DNA of 49,228 nt from assembly GCA_023134135.1 (NCBI GenBank), contig JAGLVB010000006.1, forward strand, positions 1 to 49,228, given 5' to 3'. Position numbers and translations under genes: made by a program. Positions 16,155 through 25,528 of the stretch are shown here, piece by piece; the stretch's first letter is position 1, and every line of letters begins with the position of its first letter. Below the pieces are notes generated by a model. It saw nothing but the letters and a program-made list of their open reading frames with translations. It was not told where the DNA came from and did not search any database. This stretch comes from Candidatus Aenigmatarchaeota archaeon (GTDB lineage: Archaea; Aenigmatarchaeota; Aenigmatarchaeia; QMZS01).

Positions 16155-16511
16155 ATGGTAATAAAAATTGAACGATTGGAGTCAGATAGAGAGGCTATCC
16201 GGGCAATCCTGAACGAAACACCTAAGAGAGGTTGGATAGAATATTTTAATGTGTTTGCTCGAAATGATCCTACTTATAATAGGAAAAATTTGGAAGTTCA
16301 AGGAAATATAATACAAATCACAATTGACTATTTAGATGACCAAGCAACTTTGCAAAAACGGGTGGATGATGTTAAATATCTAATTGAAGAAGCAAATAAG
16401 AGATATTCCGATGAACAGAAAAATCAACAGACGAAGGAATCTAAACAAAGACAAAAGAATGAAGAAAAACAAAAGAAACTGGAAGAACAGGTAAAAAATA
16501 TAAAATTATAA
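16155..16511 (+). CDS. Hypothetical coiled-coil protein, 118 aa
   Basis: The first 80 residues look globular (MVIKIERLESDREAIRAILN, with ETPKRGWIEYFNVFARNDPT following). The rest is a Lys/Gln/Glu-rich helix ending KQKKLEEQVKNIKL, predicted coiled coil. No known family. The start is preceded by the 40-bp repeat element and a strong TATA-like box, identical in layout to the RloA gene at 16879, so the two are probably co-regulated. A partner or regulator for the RloA-RloB pair is possible. Confidence 0.6.
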   Translation: MVIKIERLESDREAIRAILNETPKRGWIEYFNVFARNDPTYNRKNLEVQGNIIQITIDYLDDQATLQKRVDDVKYLIEEANKRYSDEQKNQQTKESKQRQKNEEKQKKLEEQVKNIKL

Positions 16512-16620
16512 ATCTTCCAAGGTGTTTTTGATATTTTTAAACTTTAAAGTAATTCCCTTATCAAGATATAATATAGAAAAATAAGGATAAATCTAAAAGA
16601 ATAATATAGAAAATAAAAAA

Positions 16621-16773
16621 TTATCTGCACTCTCCGGATTTCTTCTTAGATTTACATTCATTGCATAGTTCACCGGGAGTTGGACTTTCTGATTCTTTAT
16701 AATCAGAAGTTGGCCACATAGAACAATTTGTGCAAAAATGCCAAACATCCTTTCCTTTAATTTGCCTATACAT
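16621..16773 (-). CDS. Small zinc-ribbon protein, 50 aa
   Basis: Two CxxC pairs, FCTNCSMWP and LCNECKSKK, about 22 residues apart, form a typical zinc ribbon. I begin at the Met of MYRQIKGKDVWHFCTNC; the longer frame would use the 40-bp repeat as coding sequence, which is unlikely. It is the only reverse-strand gene within the restriction island and lies between the two repeat copies. Possible DNA- or RNA-binding regulator; no family recognised. Confidence 0.55.
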   Translation of the reverse strand: MYRQIKGKDVWHFCTNCSMWPTSDYKESESPTPGELCNECKSKKKSGECR

Positions 16774-16806
16774 AATTATTACATCTTTAAATAGATAAAA
16801 CCCTAA

Positions 16807-16853
16807 ATTTAAACCCAAATTCTTCCAAAAAACAGCAAAAATCAAGTATAAAT
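16807..16853 (+). repeat. 40-bp direct repeat, copy 2 (promoter element)
   Basis: Second copy of the element at 16086-16132, ending 25 nt before the ATG of the RloA-like gene at 16879 and followed by its AT-rich TATA region. The two copies are 721 bp apart and bracket the 16155 and 16621 genes, so they could also be the ends of a small inserted cassette. Confidence 0.85.
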
Positions 16854-16878
16854 AATTATAATTCTATATTTATATATT

Positions 16879-18138
16879 ATGTTAATAGAATTTTCAGTGG
16901 AGAATTTCAGGTCAATAAAGGACAAAATTACCCTGAGTATGGATTCTAGCTCAGGCAAAAAATTGCCAAAGAATTTAATAAAACTCAGTGAAAAGCAAAA
17001 TCTGATTAAATCAGCCGCAATTTATGGACCAAATGCTTCGGGGAAATCAAATCTCATAAACAGCATTTATTTTATGTGGTTTATGATTACACAATCTCAT
17101 CAGTTTAACTTAAATACCAAAATAGATAATCTCCCTATTGCAAGTAAAAGGAGTCCGTTTAAACTGGATTTAAATTTCCGCAAAAAACCAAGCAGATTTG
17201 AAATAATATTTATTCACAAAGATATAAAATACAAATATGGGTTTTCCTGCGACAATGAAAAAATAATTGATGAATATTTATATTATTATCCAAAAGGCAA
17301 GGAAGCCTTAATTTTTAAGCGGAAAGCAACCAAAGATTTTGAGTTTAAGATAGATAGGAAAGAACAAAAAGAACGGGCAAAGCAGACTCTTTCGAATACT
17401 TTATATTTGTCAAGAGCAACTCAACTCGGTTACGAAAAAACAAAAGAGCCTTACGAGTTTCTCACGAATTATCTTGTGATAAATTATAGTCCGGTTTGGG
17501 AAGAGTGTACTTTAAAGCAACTTTATGAAAACAAAAAACTTAAAGATAAAATACTTTGCATTCTTCAAAAGGCGGATTTTGGAAATATTGAAAATATTAG
17601 AATAACCAAAGATAAAAGAAAGGTGAACGGTGTTGAAATTAAATTTGAAAAAGATACTGCCAGTTTAAATTATTTAAAACAAAACGAAGAAGATTTTTAT
17701 GATATTGGATTTACTCATAAAACCAAAGAAGGTAATTTGCTGGATTTTAATAGAGTTGAGGAATCTCTGGGAACCCGGAGAGCATTGTCTTTTTTAGGGC
17801 GTTTTTTTGATATTTTTGAAAAAGGAAAAATTTTAATTATAGATGAATTTGAAACAAGTTTCCATCCAAATATTGTCAAATTCCTAGTGGCTTTATTTTA
17901 TAGCAAGCACAACAAAAATAAAGCCCAGTTAATATTCACCACCCACAGTATTCCTTTGCTGGATAATGAACTTTTCAGAAAAGACCAGATTTATATCTGT
18001 TCCAAAGAACCAGATGAAGGCACAGTATTAAGGTCATTATTGGATTTTGATCTAAAACAGGAAGTTGATTTTGAAAGAGCATATTTAAATGGAAGAGTGG
18101 GAGGTCTTCCTTTCATAGATGAGACTATTTTAGATTAG
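16879..18138 (+). CDS. RloA/AbiLi-like AAA_15 ATPase
   Basis: A 419-aa SMC/ABC-like ATPase of the COG1106 group linked to restriction loci. Begins MLIEFSVENFRSIKDKITLS. Walker A GPNASGKSN is at residues 50-58, and Walker B ILIIDEFETSFHPN lies near 318, followed by the switch IFTTHSIPLLD. ATPases of this kind pair with a small nuclease-like effector in anti-phage systems (RloA with RloB; AbiLi with AbiLii; PARIS has a similar logic). The RloB partner starts 1 bp after its stop, so the pair is one operon. Expression is probably driven from the 40-bp repeat promoter directly upstream. Confidence 0.88.
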   Translation: MLIEFSVENFRSIKDKITLSMDSSSGKKLPKNLIKLSEKQNLIKSAAIYGPNASGKSNLINSIYFMWFMITQSHQFNLNTKIDNLPIASKRSPFKLDLNFRKKPSRFEIIFIHKDIKYKYGFSCDNEKIIDEYLYYYPKGKEALIFKRKATKDFEFKIDRKEQKERAKQTLSNTLYLSRATQLGYEKTKEPYEFLTNYLVINYSPVWEECTLKQLYENKKLKDKILCILQKADFGNIENIRITKDKRKVNGVEIKFEKDTASLNYLKQNEEDFYDIGFTHKTKEGNLLDFNRVEESLGTRRALSFLGRFFDIFEKGKILIIDEFETSFHPNIVKFLVALFYSKHNKNKAQLIFTTHSIPLLDNELFRKDQIYICSKEPDEGTVLRSLLDFDLKQEVDFERAYLNGRVGGLPFIDETILD

Positions 18139-18139
18139 G

Positions 18140-18745
18140 ATGAGAATAATTGAAAGGAGAATCCCAACAAAAAATTTATGGATTTTTTGTGAAGGAGAAA
18201 AAACAGAGAAAAATTATTTTAATAAACTAAAAATTGATAAAAGAGTTTCAAGATTAAATATAAAAGTAATTTCTCCAAAAAACAGCGATGCTGTGGGAAT
18301 TGTAAAATATGCGGTTAATCATGTAGATTCAAAAGGTTTTCAGGAAGGGGATATTATTTATTGTGTTTTTGACAGGGACAATAATTCAGACCAAAAACTG
18401 CAACAGGCAGAAAACTTCGCCAAAACCAATAAGATTAAAATAATATTCTCAAATCCCTGTTTTGAATACTGGATATTAAGTCATTTTGAATATTATGCTA
18501 ATTCCTGCGAATATCCTGAACTTGAGTCAAAAATAGAAAGACATCTCAAACCCTACAAAAAGAATGATTCTGAGTTATACAGTAAAACAAAAGACAAATT
18601 GCCAGAAGCAATCAAAAATTCTAAAAGAATATTCAAAAAACACAAAGAAAACGGAATATCTCAGATTAGCAGGAATAGCAACCCTTCAACAGGAGTTTTT
18701 GAGATAATTGAAAAAGTTATTGAAATGAAAGAAAATCCCTGCTGA
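18140..18745 (+). CDS. RloB/AbiLii-family TOPRIM-like protein
   Basis: A 201-aa RloB-family protein. The N-terminal WIFCEGEKTEKNYFNKLK (residues 15-32), the acidic YCVFDRDNN (near 75) and IIFSNPCFEYWILSHFEY are the standard family motifs, resembling a TOPRIM fold with E and DxD acids. It probably acts as the effector controlled by the ATPase just upstream. The gene ends 51 bp before hsdR. The RloA-RloB placement between hsdS and hsdR matches the name (restriction-linked open reading frame). Confidence 0.87.
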   Translation: MRIIERRIPTKNLWIFCEGEKTEKNYFNKLKIDKRVSRLNIKVISPKNSDAVGIVKYAVNHVDSKGFQEGDIIYCVFDRDNNSDQKLQQAENFAKTNKIKIIFSNPCFEYWILSHFEYYANSCEYPELESKIERHLKPYKKNDSELYSKTKDKLPEAIKNSKRIFKKHKENGISQISRNSNPSTGVFEIIEKVIEMKENPC

Positions 18746-18796
18746 ATTATTGGATTAACTGCAAATATAACCAAAACTAAATAAATTAATAGAATT

Positions 18797-21700
18797 ATGA
18801 GAAAACCAATCTCAGAAGATGACTTAGAACAAATAGCCCTGGATATCCTAAAAGATTTAGGCTACAAAATAATCCACGGACCAGACATCTCCCCTGACGG
18901 AAAAAACCAGGAAAGAGAATACAACGAAGTTGTTCTAACAAAAAGACTAAGACGAGCAATAGATAAAATTAACCCAAAGATTCCAAACGAAGCAAAAGAA
19001 GAAGCAATTAAAAAAATCCTAAGACCCGAAACAAATAAACTAATCCTGAACAATTACAATTTCCACAAAATGTTAACCGAAGGCGTTGATGTGGAATACA
19101 GAAAAGGAGGAAGAATAATCGATGATAAAGTCAAACTTTTTGATGAAAAAAATAATGAATTTCTTGCGGTAAACCAGTTTACAATAATTGAAGATAACAA
19201 CAACAGAAGACCTGATATAATTTTATTCCTGAATGGATTGCCAATAGCAGTTATTGAACTTAAAAATGCAATTGATGAAAATGCCACAATCCAGAGCGCA
19301 TTCAACCAGTTCCAGACCTATATGCACCAGATTCCATCTTTATTTAGATTTAATGAAATCCTGGTAATCAGCGATGGATTGAAAGCGAGAGCAGGAACAA
19401 TAACCGCAACTAAAGAAAGATTTATGGCGTGGAAAACAATTAACAATAAACCCAATAAAGCAATGATGCAATTGGAGGTTCTTTTAAGGGGAATGTTTAA
19501 TAAAGAAACCCTGTTGGACCTAATCAATCATTTTATTGTATTTGAAAAAGACAAAAAGATAGCAAAAATACTGGCAGCATACCATCAGTACAATGCGGTA
19601 AATAATGCTGTTGAATCAACAATCAAGGCAACAAAAGGAAACAAGAAAGCCGGAGTGGTCTGGCACACCCAGGGTTCGGGAAAAAGTCTGAGCATGGTAT
19701 TCTACGCAGGAAAACTCGTCCTGAAATTAGATAACCCAACTTTGTTATTGTTAACAGACAGGAATGATTTGGATGACCAGTTATTTGGAGTTTTTAGCAG
19801 GGGAAAGGATTTATTAAGACAGACCCCAACCCAGGCAAACTCAAGAAAAAAACTAAAAGAACTTCTTAAAGTAGCCTCAGGAGGAATTGTTTTTACAACA
19901 ATCCAGAAGTTCTTCCCCGAGGAAACAAGGGAAAAATATCCTTTATTATCTGAAAGAAAAAATATTGTGGTTATTGCGGATGAAGCGCACAGGACCCAGT
20001 ATGGATTTGGAGCCAAAGTCCTGCAAAAGGAAGATAAAGCAACTTTAACCTATGGATTCGCAAAGTACCTCCGGGATGCTTTGCCAAATGCTTCATTTAT
20101 AGGTTTTACAGGAACTCCTATTGAAAAAGCGGATAAAAGCACACCCGCGGTTTTCGGAAAGTACATTGATATTTATGACATACAGCAGGCTGTTGAGGAT
20201 GGCACAACAGTAAGAATCTATTATGAGAGCAGATTATCCAAGTTGGAACTGAAGCCTGAAGAAAGACCAAAAATAGACAAAAAGTTTGAGGTGGTGACCG
20301 AGGGAGAAGAAATTGAAAATAAAGAAAAACTAAAAAGCAAGTGGTCCAACATGGAAAAAATTGTTGGAAGCGGGAAAAGAATAAAAAGAATTGCAAAAGA
20401 CATTGTCAACCACTTTGAAAAAAGACTTGAAACTTTTGAAGGAAAAGGGATGATAGTTTGCATGAGCAGGCGAATCTGCATTGATATTCACAGGGAAATT
20501 ATTAAGTTGAGACCGGAATGGTACAACAAAGATGATGATAAAGGAATAATCAAAGTTATAATGACCGGTTCTGCTCCAGACCCTTTGGAATGGCAGGAAC
20601 ATATAAGAAACAAGCCAAGGAGAAAAGCAATAGGAACTAGAATGAAAGACCCGGATGACCCGTTAAAATTAGTTATTGTAAGGGATATGTGGCTCACTGG
20701 TTTTGATGCCCCAAGCCTCCACACAATGTATATTGATAAACCAATGAAGGACCATAATCTGATGCAGGCAATCGCGAGAGTAAATAGAGTGTTCAAAGAT
20801 AAGCCCGGAGGTTTGATTGTTGATTATCTTGGAGTTGCTTATGAATTAAGGAATGCTCTCGCAACTTACACAGAAAGCGGGGGAAAAGGAAAACCAGTAT
20901 TTGAGCAGGAAGAAGCTGTTGCATTAATGCTTGAAAAATACGAGATAGTGACAGCAATGTTTCACAGTTTCAATTATAAAAAATTCTTTAAACTTAAACC
21001 AAAAGAAAAAATCTCTTTTATTCCAATAACAATTGAACACATCTTAAAACAGAAAGACGGCAAGAAAAGATATTTAGGATATGTTGCGGAACTTTCAAGA
21101 GCATTCGCTCTTGCAGCCCCTCATGAAAAAGCCATGAAGATAAAAGAGGATGTTGGTTTTTTTCAGGCAGTAAAATCAACAATTGCAAAAACTATTTCAT
21201 CTAAAGGAGAAAAAATAGAGGGAATGGATTCCGCAATAAAACAGATTTTATCAGAGGTGCTTGTATCTGATAGAGTAATAGATATATTTGAAGCAGCAGG
21301 TCTGAAAAAGCCGGATATTTCAATATTATCAGATGAATTTTTGGAAGAAGTGAGAGAACTCCCTCAAAAGAACCTCGCGTTTGAAATGCTTAAAAAACTT
21401 CTGAATGATGAAATAAGAATAAGGTCAAAAAAGAATTTGATTCAGGCAAAGTCATTCAGGGAAATGCTGGAAAAAGTAATTAAGAGATATATAAATAAAA
21501 GCATAGAGACAGCGCAGGTAATAGAAGAATTAATCAAATTGGCAAAGGATATGAAAGAAGCTGATAAACGAGGAGAAGAACTAAATTTAACAGATGATGA
21601 AATGGCATTTTATGATGCTTTAGGAACAAATGATAGTTCAGTTAAGTTATTGGGAGATGAAACTTTAAGGATAATAGCAAAGGAATTAGTTAAAGTTATT

Positions 21701-21877
21701 AGAAATAATAGAACCGTGGACTGGACTGTAAGGGAGAGTGTTCAGGCAAATCTCAGAAGATTGGTGAAGCGAATCTTAAGAAAATATGGTTATCCTCCAG
21801 ATAAACAAAAGACTGCAACAGATACTGTTTTGAAACAGGCCAATGCTCTAGCCGAAGATTGGGCGGAGAGTAATTAA
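18797..21877 (+). CDS. hsdR: Type I restriction endonuclease HsdR
   Basis: Motor/nuclease subunit, 1026 aa, full length. The nuclease core PD-x-ExK lies near residues 139-156 ([20 protein letters not shown]). The SF2 translocase has Walker [11 protein letters not shown] (near 290), DEAH at about 395 ([11 protein letters not shown]), GFTGTPI and motif [12 protein letters not shown]. The C-terminal helical domain binds HsdM/HsdS. All catalytic motifs are intact, so restriction activity is plausible. A TATA-like sequence before its ATG (AACTAAATAAATTAATAG) suggests it can be transcribed apart from the cargo genes. Convergence of composition with hsdM rather than with the cargo supports an original hsdMSR core. 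Confidence 0.96.
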   Translation: MRKPISEDDLEQIALDILKDLGYKIIHGPDISPDGKNQEREYNEVVLTKRLRRAIDKINPKIPNEAKEEAIKKILRPETNKLILNNYNFHKMLTEGVDVEYRKGGRIIDDKVKLFDEKNNEFLAVNQFTIIEDNNNRRPDIILFLNGLPIAVIELKNAIDENATIQSAFNQFQTYMHQIPSLFRFNEILVISDGLKARAGTITATKERFMAWKTINNKPNKAMMQLEVLLRGMFNKETLLDLINHFIVFEKDKKIAKILAAYHQYNAVNNAVESTIKATKGNKKAGVVWHTQGSGKSLSMVFYAGKLVLKLDNPTLLLLTDRNDLDDQLFGVFSRGKDLLRQTPTQANSRKKLKELLKVASGGIVFTTIQKFFPEETREKYPLLSERKNIVVIADEAHRTQYGFGAKVLQKEDKATLTYGFAKYLRDALPNASFIGFTGTPIEKADKSTPAVFGKYIDIYDIQQAVEDGTTVRIYYESRLSKLELKPEERPKIDKKFEVVTEGEEIENKEKLKSKWSNMEKIVGSGKRIKRIAKDIVNHFEKRLETFEGKGMIVCMSRRICIDIHREIIKLRPEWYNKDDDKGIIKVIMTGSAPDPLEWQEHIRNKPRRKAIGTRMKDPDDPLKLVIVRDMWLTGFDAPSLHTMYIDKPMKDHNLMQAIARVNRVFKDKPGGLIVDYLGVAYELRNALATYTESGGKGKPVFEQEEAVALMLEKYEIVTAMFHSFNYKKFFKLKPKEKISFIPITIEHILKQKDGKKRYLGYVAELSRAFALAAPHEKAMKIKEDVGFFQAVKSTIAKTISSKGEKIEGMDSAIKQILSEVLVSDRVIDIFEAAGLKKPDISILSDEFLEEVRELPQKNLAFEMLKKLLNDEIRIRSKKNLIQAKSFREMLEKVIKRYINKSIETAQVIEELIKLAKDMKEADKRGEELNLTDDEMAFYDALGTNDSSVKLLGDETLRIIAKELVKVIRNNRTVDWTVRESVQANLRRLVKRILRKYGYPPDKQKTATDTVLKQANALAEDWAESN

Positions 21878-22028
21878 ATTTTGGGGTTATAATATAAATT
21901 TTCAGTGACTTTTTATAAACTTTTTAATTGATTATATCTGAAGTTTTCTCCAAACCTTTCTCCCAATCATTTCTTTCCATTTTCATCTTAAAATTACTTG
22001 AATTTATGATTTTTATACTTAAATAAAT

Positions 22029-24257
22029 ATGGTCCACGTAATCCTAGCGGAAAAACCCACTGCAGCAAAGAAGATGGCGGATTCAATCCTGAAAGATTAT
22101 ACAACAAAAAAGAGATATTCCGCAACCTATTACGAATCTTCTGATGGTATAATTGTTGCCTCAGCAGCAGGTCATTTATTTACTTTAAAGGACAGGGTAA
22201 GAAAAGCATACCCAAACTTTGATTTGGAATGGCAGCCAAGTTATATAAAAAATAAATTCACTTATAATTTTTATAAACTCCTCGAATATCTTGGAAAATT
22301 CACAGACAAAATGACTATAGCAACAGACCTTGATATTGAGGGAGAAGTTATAGGATACAATGTTTTTCATTTTCTTTTCAAAAGAGCAAAAGTTTCAAGA
22401 ATGGAATTTTCCACTTTAACAAAAGATGAATTAAAAAAATCTTTTTTAGACCGGAAGGAAGGTTATAATTACGGGCTTACTGAATCAGGTTTAACAAGAC
22501 ATTACCTTGATTTTTTTTACGGGGTGAATATTACAAAAGCTCTTACAAGTTCTATAAAAACAGCATCCAACAAATATCATTTAATTTCTTCGGGGAGAGT
22601 TCAGGGTCCGACTCTGGCATTGATTGCGGAAAGAGAAAAGGAAATAGAAAATTTTATTCCGGTTCCTTTCTGGCAGATTAATTTCCTGACAAAGAAATCA
22701 GATAAGCACAGGTTCCCGGAATCCTTAACTTTCAATTATGAAAAAGACAAACTCTGGGAAAAAGAGAAAGCAGATAAAATATTTGAGAACTGCAATAATA
22801 AAAACGCGATTGTAAAAAAAACAGACAAAACAAAAAGAAGTCTAAATCCCCCTGTTCCATTTAATCTTACAGGACTGCAGATGGAATCCTACAAAGTCTT
22901 TGGTTTTAACCCGTCCAGAACCCAGGCAATAGCCCAGAAATTGTATCTTCAGGGCGTAATTTCTTATCCAAGAACAAGTTCGCAGAAACTGCCTTCTTCA
23001 ATTAACTACAAAGAAATTATTGAGAAATTAAGCAATATGTTTGATGCCGGAAAAAAGCTGATTGGAAAACCTTTAAAGCCAAATGAAGGGGCTAAGACAG
23101 ACCCAGCCCACCCTTCAATCCACCCAACTGGGGATTTACCAAAGAAATTAAAAGAAGAGGAAGAAAAATTATATTCTTTAATTGTTCACAGATTCTTTGC
23201 AATTTTCGGGAAACCCGCGGAGAGATTGTCAATAAAAATAATTGCAAATATTGATGCTTATCTGTTTAATTGCGCTGGGGTCAAAACAATCAAAAAGAAC
23301 TGGCTTGAACTTTATCCATACGCAAGATTGCAGGAACTTGAACTTCCTGAGCTTGAAACCGGAACTGTTTTAATAGTGGATAAACTGAATATTTTTGAAA
23401 AGGAAACTCAGCCTCCAAATAGGTACACGCCGGCGAGTCTTGTAAGAGAACTTGAGAAAAGAGGTCTTGGGACCAAGAGTACTAGGGCTATGATAATTCA
23501 GACTTTATATAACCGGAATTATTGCGAAGGACAGCACATAGAAATTACTAATTTAGGGCGTCATGTTGTTGAAACCCTTGAGAAATATGCTCCTGATTTT
23601 TTGTCAGAAAAACTAACAGCAAAATTTGAGAAAGAGATGCAGCTTGTTGAAAAGGACAAGAAAAAGAAAGATGAGGTTCTGAAAGAAGCGGAGATTTTAT
23701 TGAGCAAAATTTTCATGGAGTTCAAGAGAAAAGAAAAAGAAATTGGGGGTTCTTTGACAGGTTCTGTTGAAGAAACCATTGAAGAGCAGAACAATTTAGG
23801 AGATTGCAAGTGCGGAGGAAACCTGAAATTTATAAAAATGTACAATGATTCAAGATTTGTTGGGTGTTCAAATTATCCAAAATGCAAAAATGCATACCCG
23901 TTACCAAGAAATTGCGGGATTGAAAAAACAGGAAAAATATGCGAGCATTGCGGAACCCCGATTTTAAAAATAGTGAGAAAAGGAAGAAGAGTTTTTGCCA
24001 TGTGTCTTGACCCAAAATGCAAGAGCAAAGAAAACTGGGGCAAGAAAAAAGGAACTTCTTCTTCTGAAGATTCTCCTGTTGTAAATGAAAAAGATTCAGA
24101 GAAACTGAGTAAATCAAAAGAAACACTCGTCCGAAAGGACGGTGCATCATCTATTTTTTCACAAAATAAAAAAAGGTTTTCGAAGAAGATGAATAAAACA
24201 ACAAAGAAAACTTTAGTTAAAAAGAGAAGTTTAAAGAAGAAAGACAAAACAGAATAA
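22029..24257 (+). CDS. topA: DNA topoisomerase IA with zinc fingers and basic tail
   Basis: Relaxes negatively supercoiled DNA through a single-strand break. A 742-aa protein: the TOPRIM domain begins VHVILAEKPTAAKKMADSIL with the acidic motif TDLDIEGE near residue 99, and the active-site Tyr is Y313 in VISYPRTSS. Toward the C-terminus come two or more Cys clusters (CKCGG...CSNYPKC, CEHCG...CLDPKC) and a tail of about 70 residues rich in Lys and Ser. It is the archaeal topo I/III form and has no helicase part, so it is not reverse gyrase. The 151-bp gap before it is AT-rich and has a TATA-like box (TTTTTATACTTAAATAAAT). Confidence 0.95.
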   Translation: MVHVILAEKPTAAKKMADSILKDYTTKKRYSATYYESSDGIIVASAAGHLFTLKDRVRKAYPNFDLEWQPSYIKNKFTYNFYKLLEYLGKFTDKMTIATDLDIEGEVIGYNVFHFLFKRAKVSRMEFSTLTKDELKKSFLDRKEGYNYGLTESGLTRHYLDFFYGVNITKALTSSIKTASNKYHLISSGRVQGPTLALIAEREKEIENFIPVPFWQINFLTKKSDKHRFPESLTFNYEKDKLWEKEKADKIFENCNNKNAIVKKTDKTKRSLNPPVPFNLTGLQMESYKVFGFNPSRTQAIAQKLYLQGVISYPRTSSQKLPSSINYKEIIEKLSNMFDAGKKLIGKPLKPNEGAKTDPAHPSIHPTGDLPKKLKEEEEKLYSLIVHRFFAIFGKPAERLSIKIIANIDAYLFNCAGVKTIKKNWLELYPYARLQELELPELETGTVLIVDKLNIFEKETQPPNRYTPASLVRELEKRGLGTKSTRAMIIQTLYNRNYCEGQHIEITNLGRHVVETLEKYAPDFLSEKLTAKFEKEMQLVEKDKKKKDEVLKEAEILLSKIFMEFKRKEKEIGGSLTGSVEETIEEQNNLGDCKCGGNLKFIKMYNDSRFVGCSNYPKCKNAYPLPRNCGIEKTGKICEHCGTPILKIVRKGRRVFAMCLDPKCKSKENWGKKKGTSSSEDSPVVNEKDSEKLSKSKETLVRKDGASSIFSQNKKRFSKKMNKTTKKTLVKKRSLKKKDKTE

Positions 24258-24266
24258 ATATCTATT

Positions 24267-24944
24267 TTATTTTTGTGCAATTAAGGAATAACATTGTCCA
24301 AGATAAGGATTTGAAGATTCCCATATGTTTTTAAACCCAATCTTTTTCAATAGATCACTCATTTCTTTAAAAGTATGACAATTTATTACGGCTTTAGTAA
24401 CGTTGTTCAGAAATTTTTTTCTAAATATTGAAAATTCAGGATTAAGTCCCGGGAGTAATCCCTTTTCTCTTAAAGAATTTTCATAGGATTTTAAAATTAA
24501 TTCCATGTTCTTGGCAGAAACTCTTCCTGTTAATGCGAAGATGCCATTTGGTTTTAAAATCCTGTAGATTTCTCTTAAATACTGTTCAAAGTCGTTTATA
24601 TAATATACAGCAAACATTGAGGATATGCCATCAAACATTTCATCTTCAAATTCTGTTAGATGTTTTGCATCTGCGTTTAAAATTGGAAGCCTGTTTGCAT
24701 ATTGCGCGCATTTTTTCCTCAATATATCTCGCGCTTTTTTACTTTGATCAATAGCATAAACAATATGACCTTTTTTTAGTAATTCCAAAGTAGTATTTCC
24801 AGTACCACAACAACTATCTAAGATGATAGGACACCCTCTCATTGCATTGACATGGAAGTCTCGGACAGTTAAATATATCTCGGAATTAAGTAAGATTGTG
24901 TCGTATACTTCAAGGTATTCACTCTCCCATACGCTGCTTGCCAT
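24267..24944 (-). CDS. SAM-dependent methyltransferase (class I)
   Basis: A 225-aa protein with a Rossmann-type methyltransferase domain. Motif I is ILDSCCGTGNTTLELL, followed by the acidic end of strand 2 (YAIDQSKKA), the ILNADAKHL motif and RILKPNGIFALTGRV. The substrate is unknown; the UbiE-like layout covers small molecules, lipids or RNA. I use the ATG at 24944 (MASSVWESEYLEVYD). A GTG 24 bp upstream lies in the end of the IS200-type element and is unlikely to be used. That element lies directly upstream, so it may have replaced the original promoter. Confidence 0.82.
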   Translation of the reverse strand: MASSVWESEYLEVYDTILLNSEIYLTVRDFHVNAMRGCPIILDSCCGTGNTTLELLKKGHIVYAIDQSKKARDILRKKCAQYANRLPILNADAKHLTEFEDEMFDGISSMFAVYYINDFEQYLREIYRILKPNGIFALTGRVSAKNMELILKSYENSLREKGLLPGLNPEFSIFRKKFLNNVTKAVINCHTFKEMSDLLKKIGFKNIWESSNPYLGQCYSLIAQK

Positions 24945-24946
24945 AA

Positions 24947-25480
24947 TATCAATAAAGTTCCCCGCCACAGAGTGACGGGGTATTTAGAAATTGGTTAAAA
25001 CAGATTGTTTTTTGTTCATACTGCCTTGTTTCTTGATATATTTAATTACTCCTTCCAAGCCGCCATATTTACCCACGGTCCCTACATATCCTCCACCACT
25101 CCACAATGCTCCGCCCCACAATTGCTTCCTGAGTTCTGGGAATTTTCTAAACATCAATCGTCCAGTTGTTCCTTTTATCACATTCATTATTCTTGAAGGG
25201 GAATACCGGGGAAGAGCAGAAAGAAGCAAATGAATGTGGTCTCCGTCAGAACCAATTTCCTCTATATCAAATTCCCACCTTTCAGCCAATTCATTTATTA
25301 GCTGGCATAGGTAATCGATATATTCCTCTTTTACAAGTATTTTTTTCCTGTACTTCATCACGATGACGAGATGGTAGTGAACATCATATGCGCAGTGATT
25401 TGCTTTCTTAACCATTAATATTTTTGTTTTTAGTGGATTCTAATCCCCGCCACAGAGTGACGGGGTATTTGAGAATAAAA
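24947..25480 (-). mobile_element. IS200-type insertion sequence (tnpA only)
   Basis: A complete single-gene element: tnpA flanked by two copies of a 21-nt hairpin (24960-24980 and 25445-25465) in direct orientation, each followed by TATTT. The stem pairs CCCCG with CGGGG and CAC with GTG around AGA. Subterminal hairpins of this kind are the ends bound by Y1 transposases in the IS200/IS605 family. Exact tips cannot be fixed, but comparison with the solo copy at 48.1 kb suggests they include TTCTCAAATA on the tnpA-start side and AACTTTATTGA on the other. There is no tnpB/IscB gene and no visible target duplication, as expected for this family. Confidence 0.85.
24984..25415 (-). CDS. tnpA: IS200/IS605 Y1 transposase TnpA
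   Basis: A 143-aa HUH single-strand transposase. The HUH motif is H60-I-H62 (SDGDHIHLLLSALP), and the nucleophilic Tyr is Y110 in WSGGGYVGTVGK. Other landmarks are HCAYDVHYHLVIVMKYRKK at the N-terminus and MNVIKGTTGR. Length and motifs are complete, so it is probably active. Works as a dimer on hairpin ends of single-stranded DNA. The last codons run up to the inner hairpin. Confidence 0.95.
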   Translation of the reverse strand: MVKKANHCAYDVHYHLVIVMKYRKKILVKEEYIDYLCQLINELAERWEFDIEEIGSDGDHIHLLLSALPRYSPSRIMNVIKGTTGRLMFRKFPELRKQLWGGALWSGGGYVGTVGKYGGLEGVIKYIKKQGSMNKKQSVLTNF

Positions 25481-25528
25481 AGCAAAAATTTAAATAAACA
25501 ATTATATATAATAAAAAATAAAGATTTC

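Noticed and set aside
22029-24257. Reverse gyrase
   Set aside because: Only the topoisomerase IA part is present; no helicase domain upstream.
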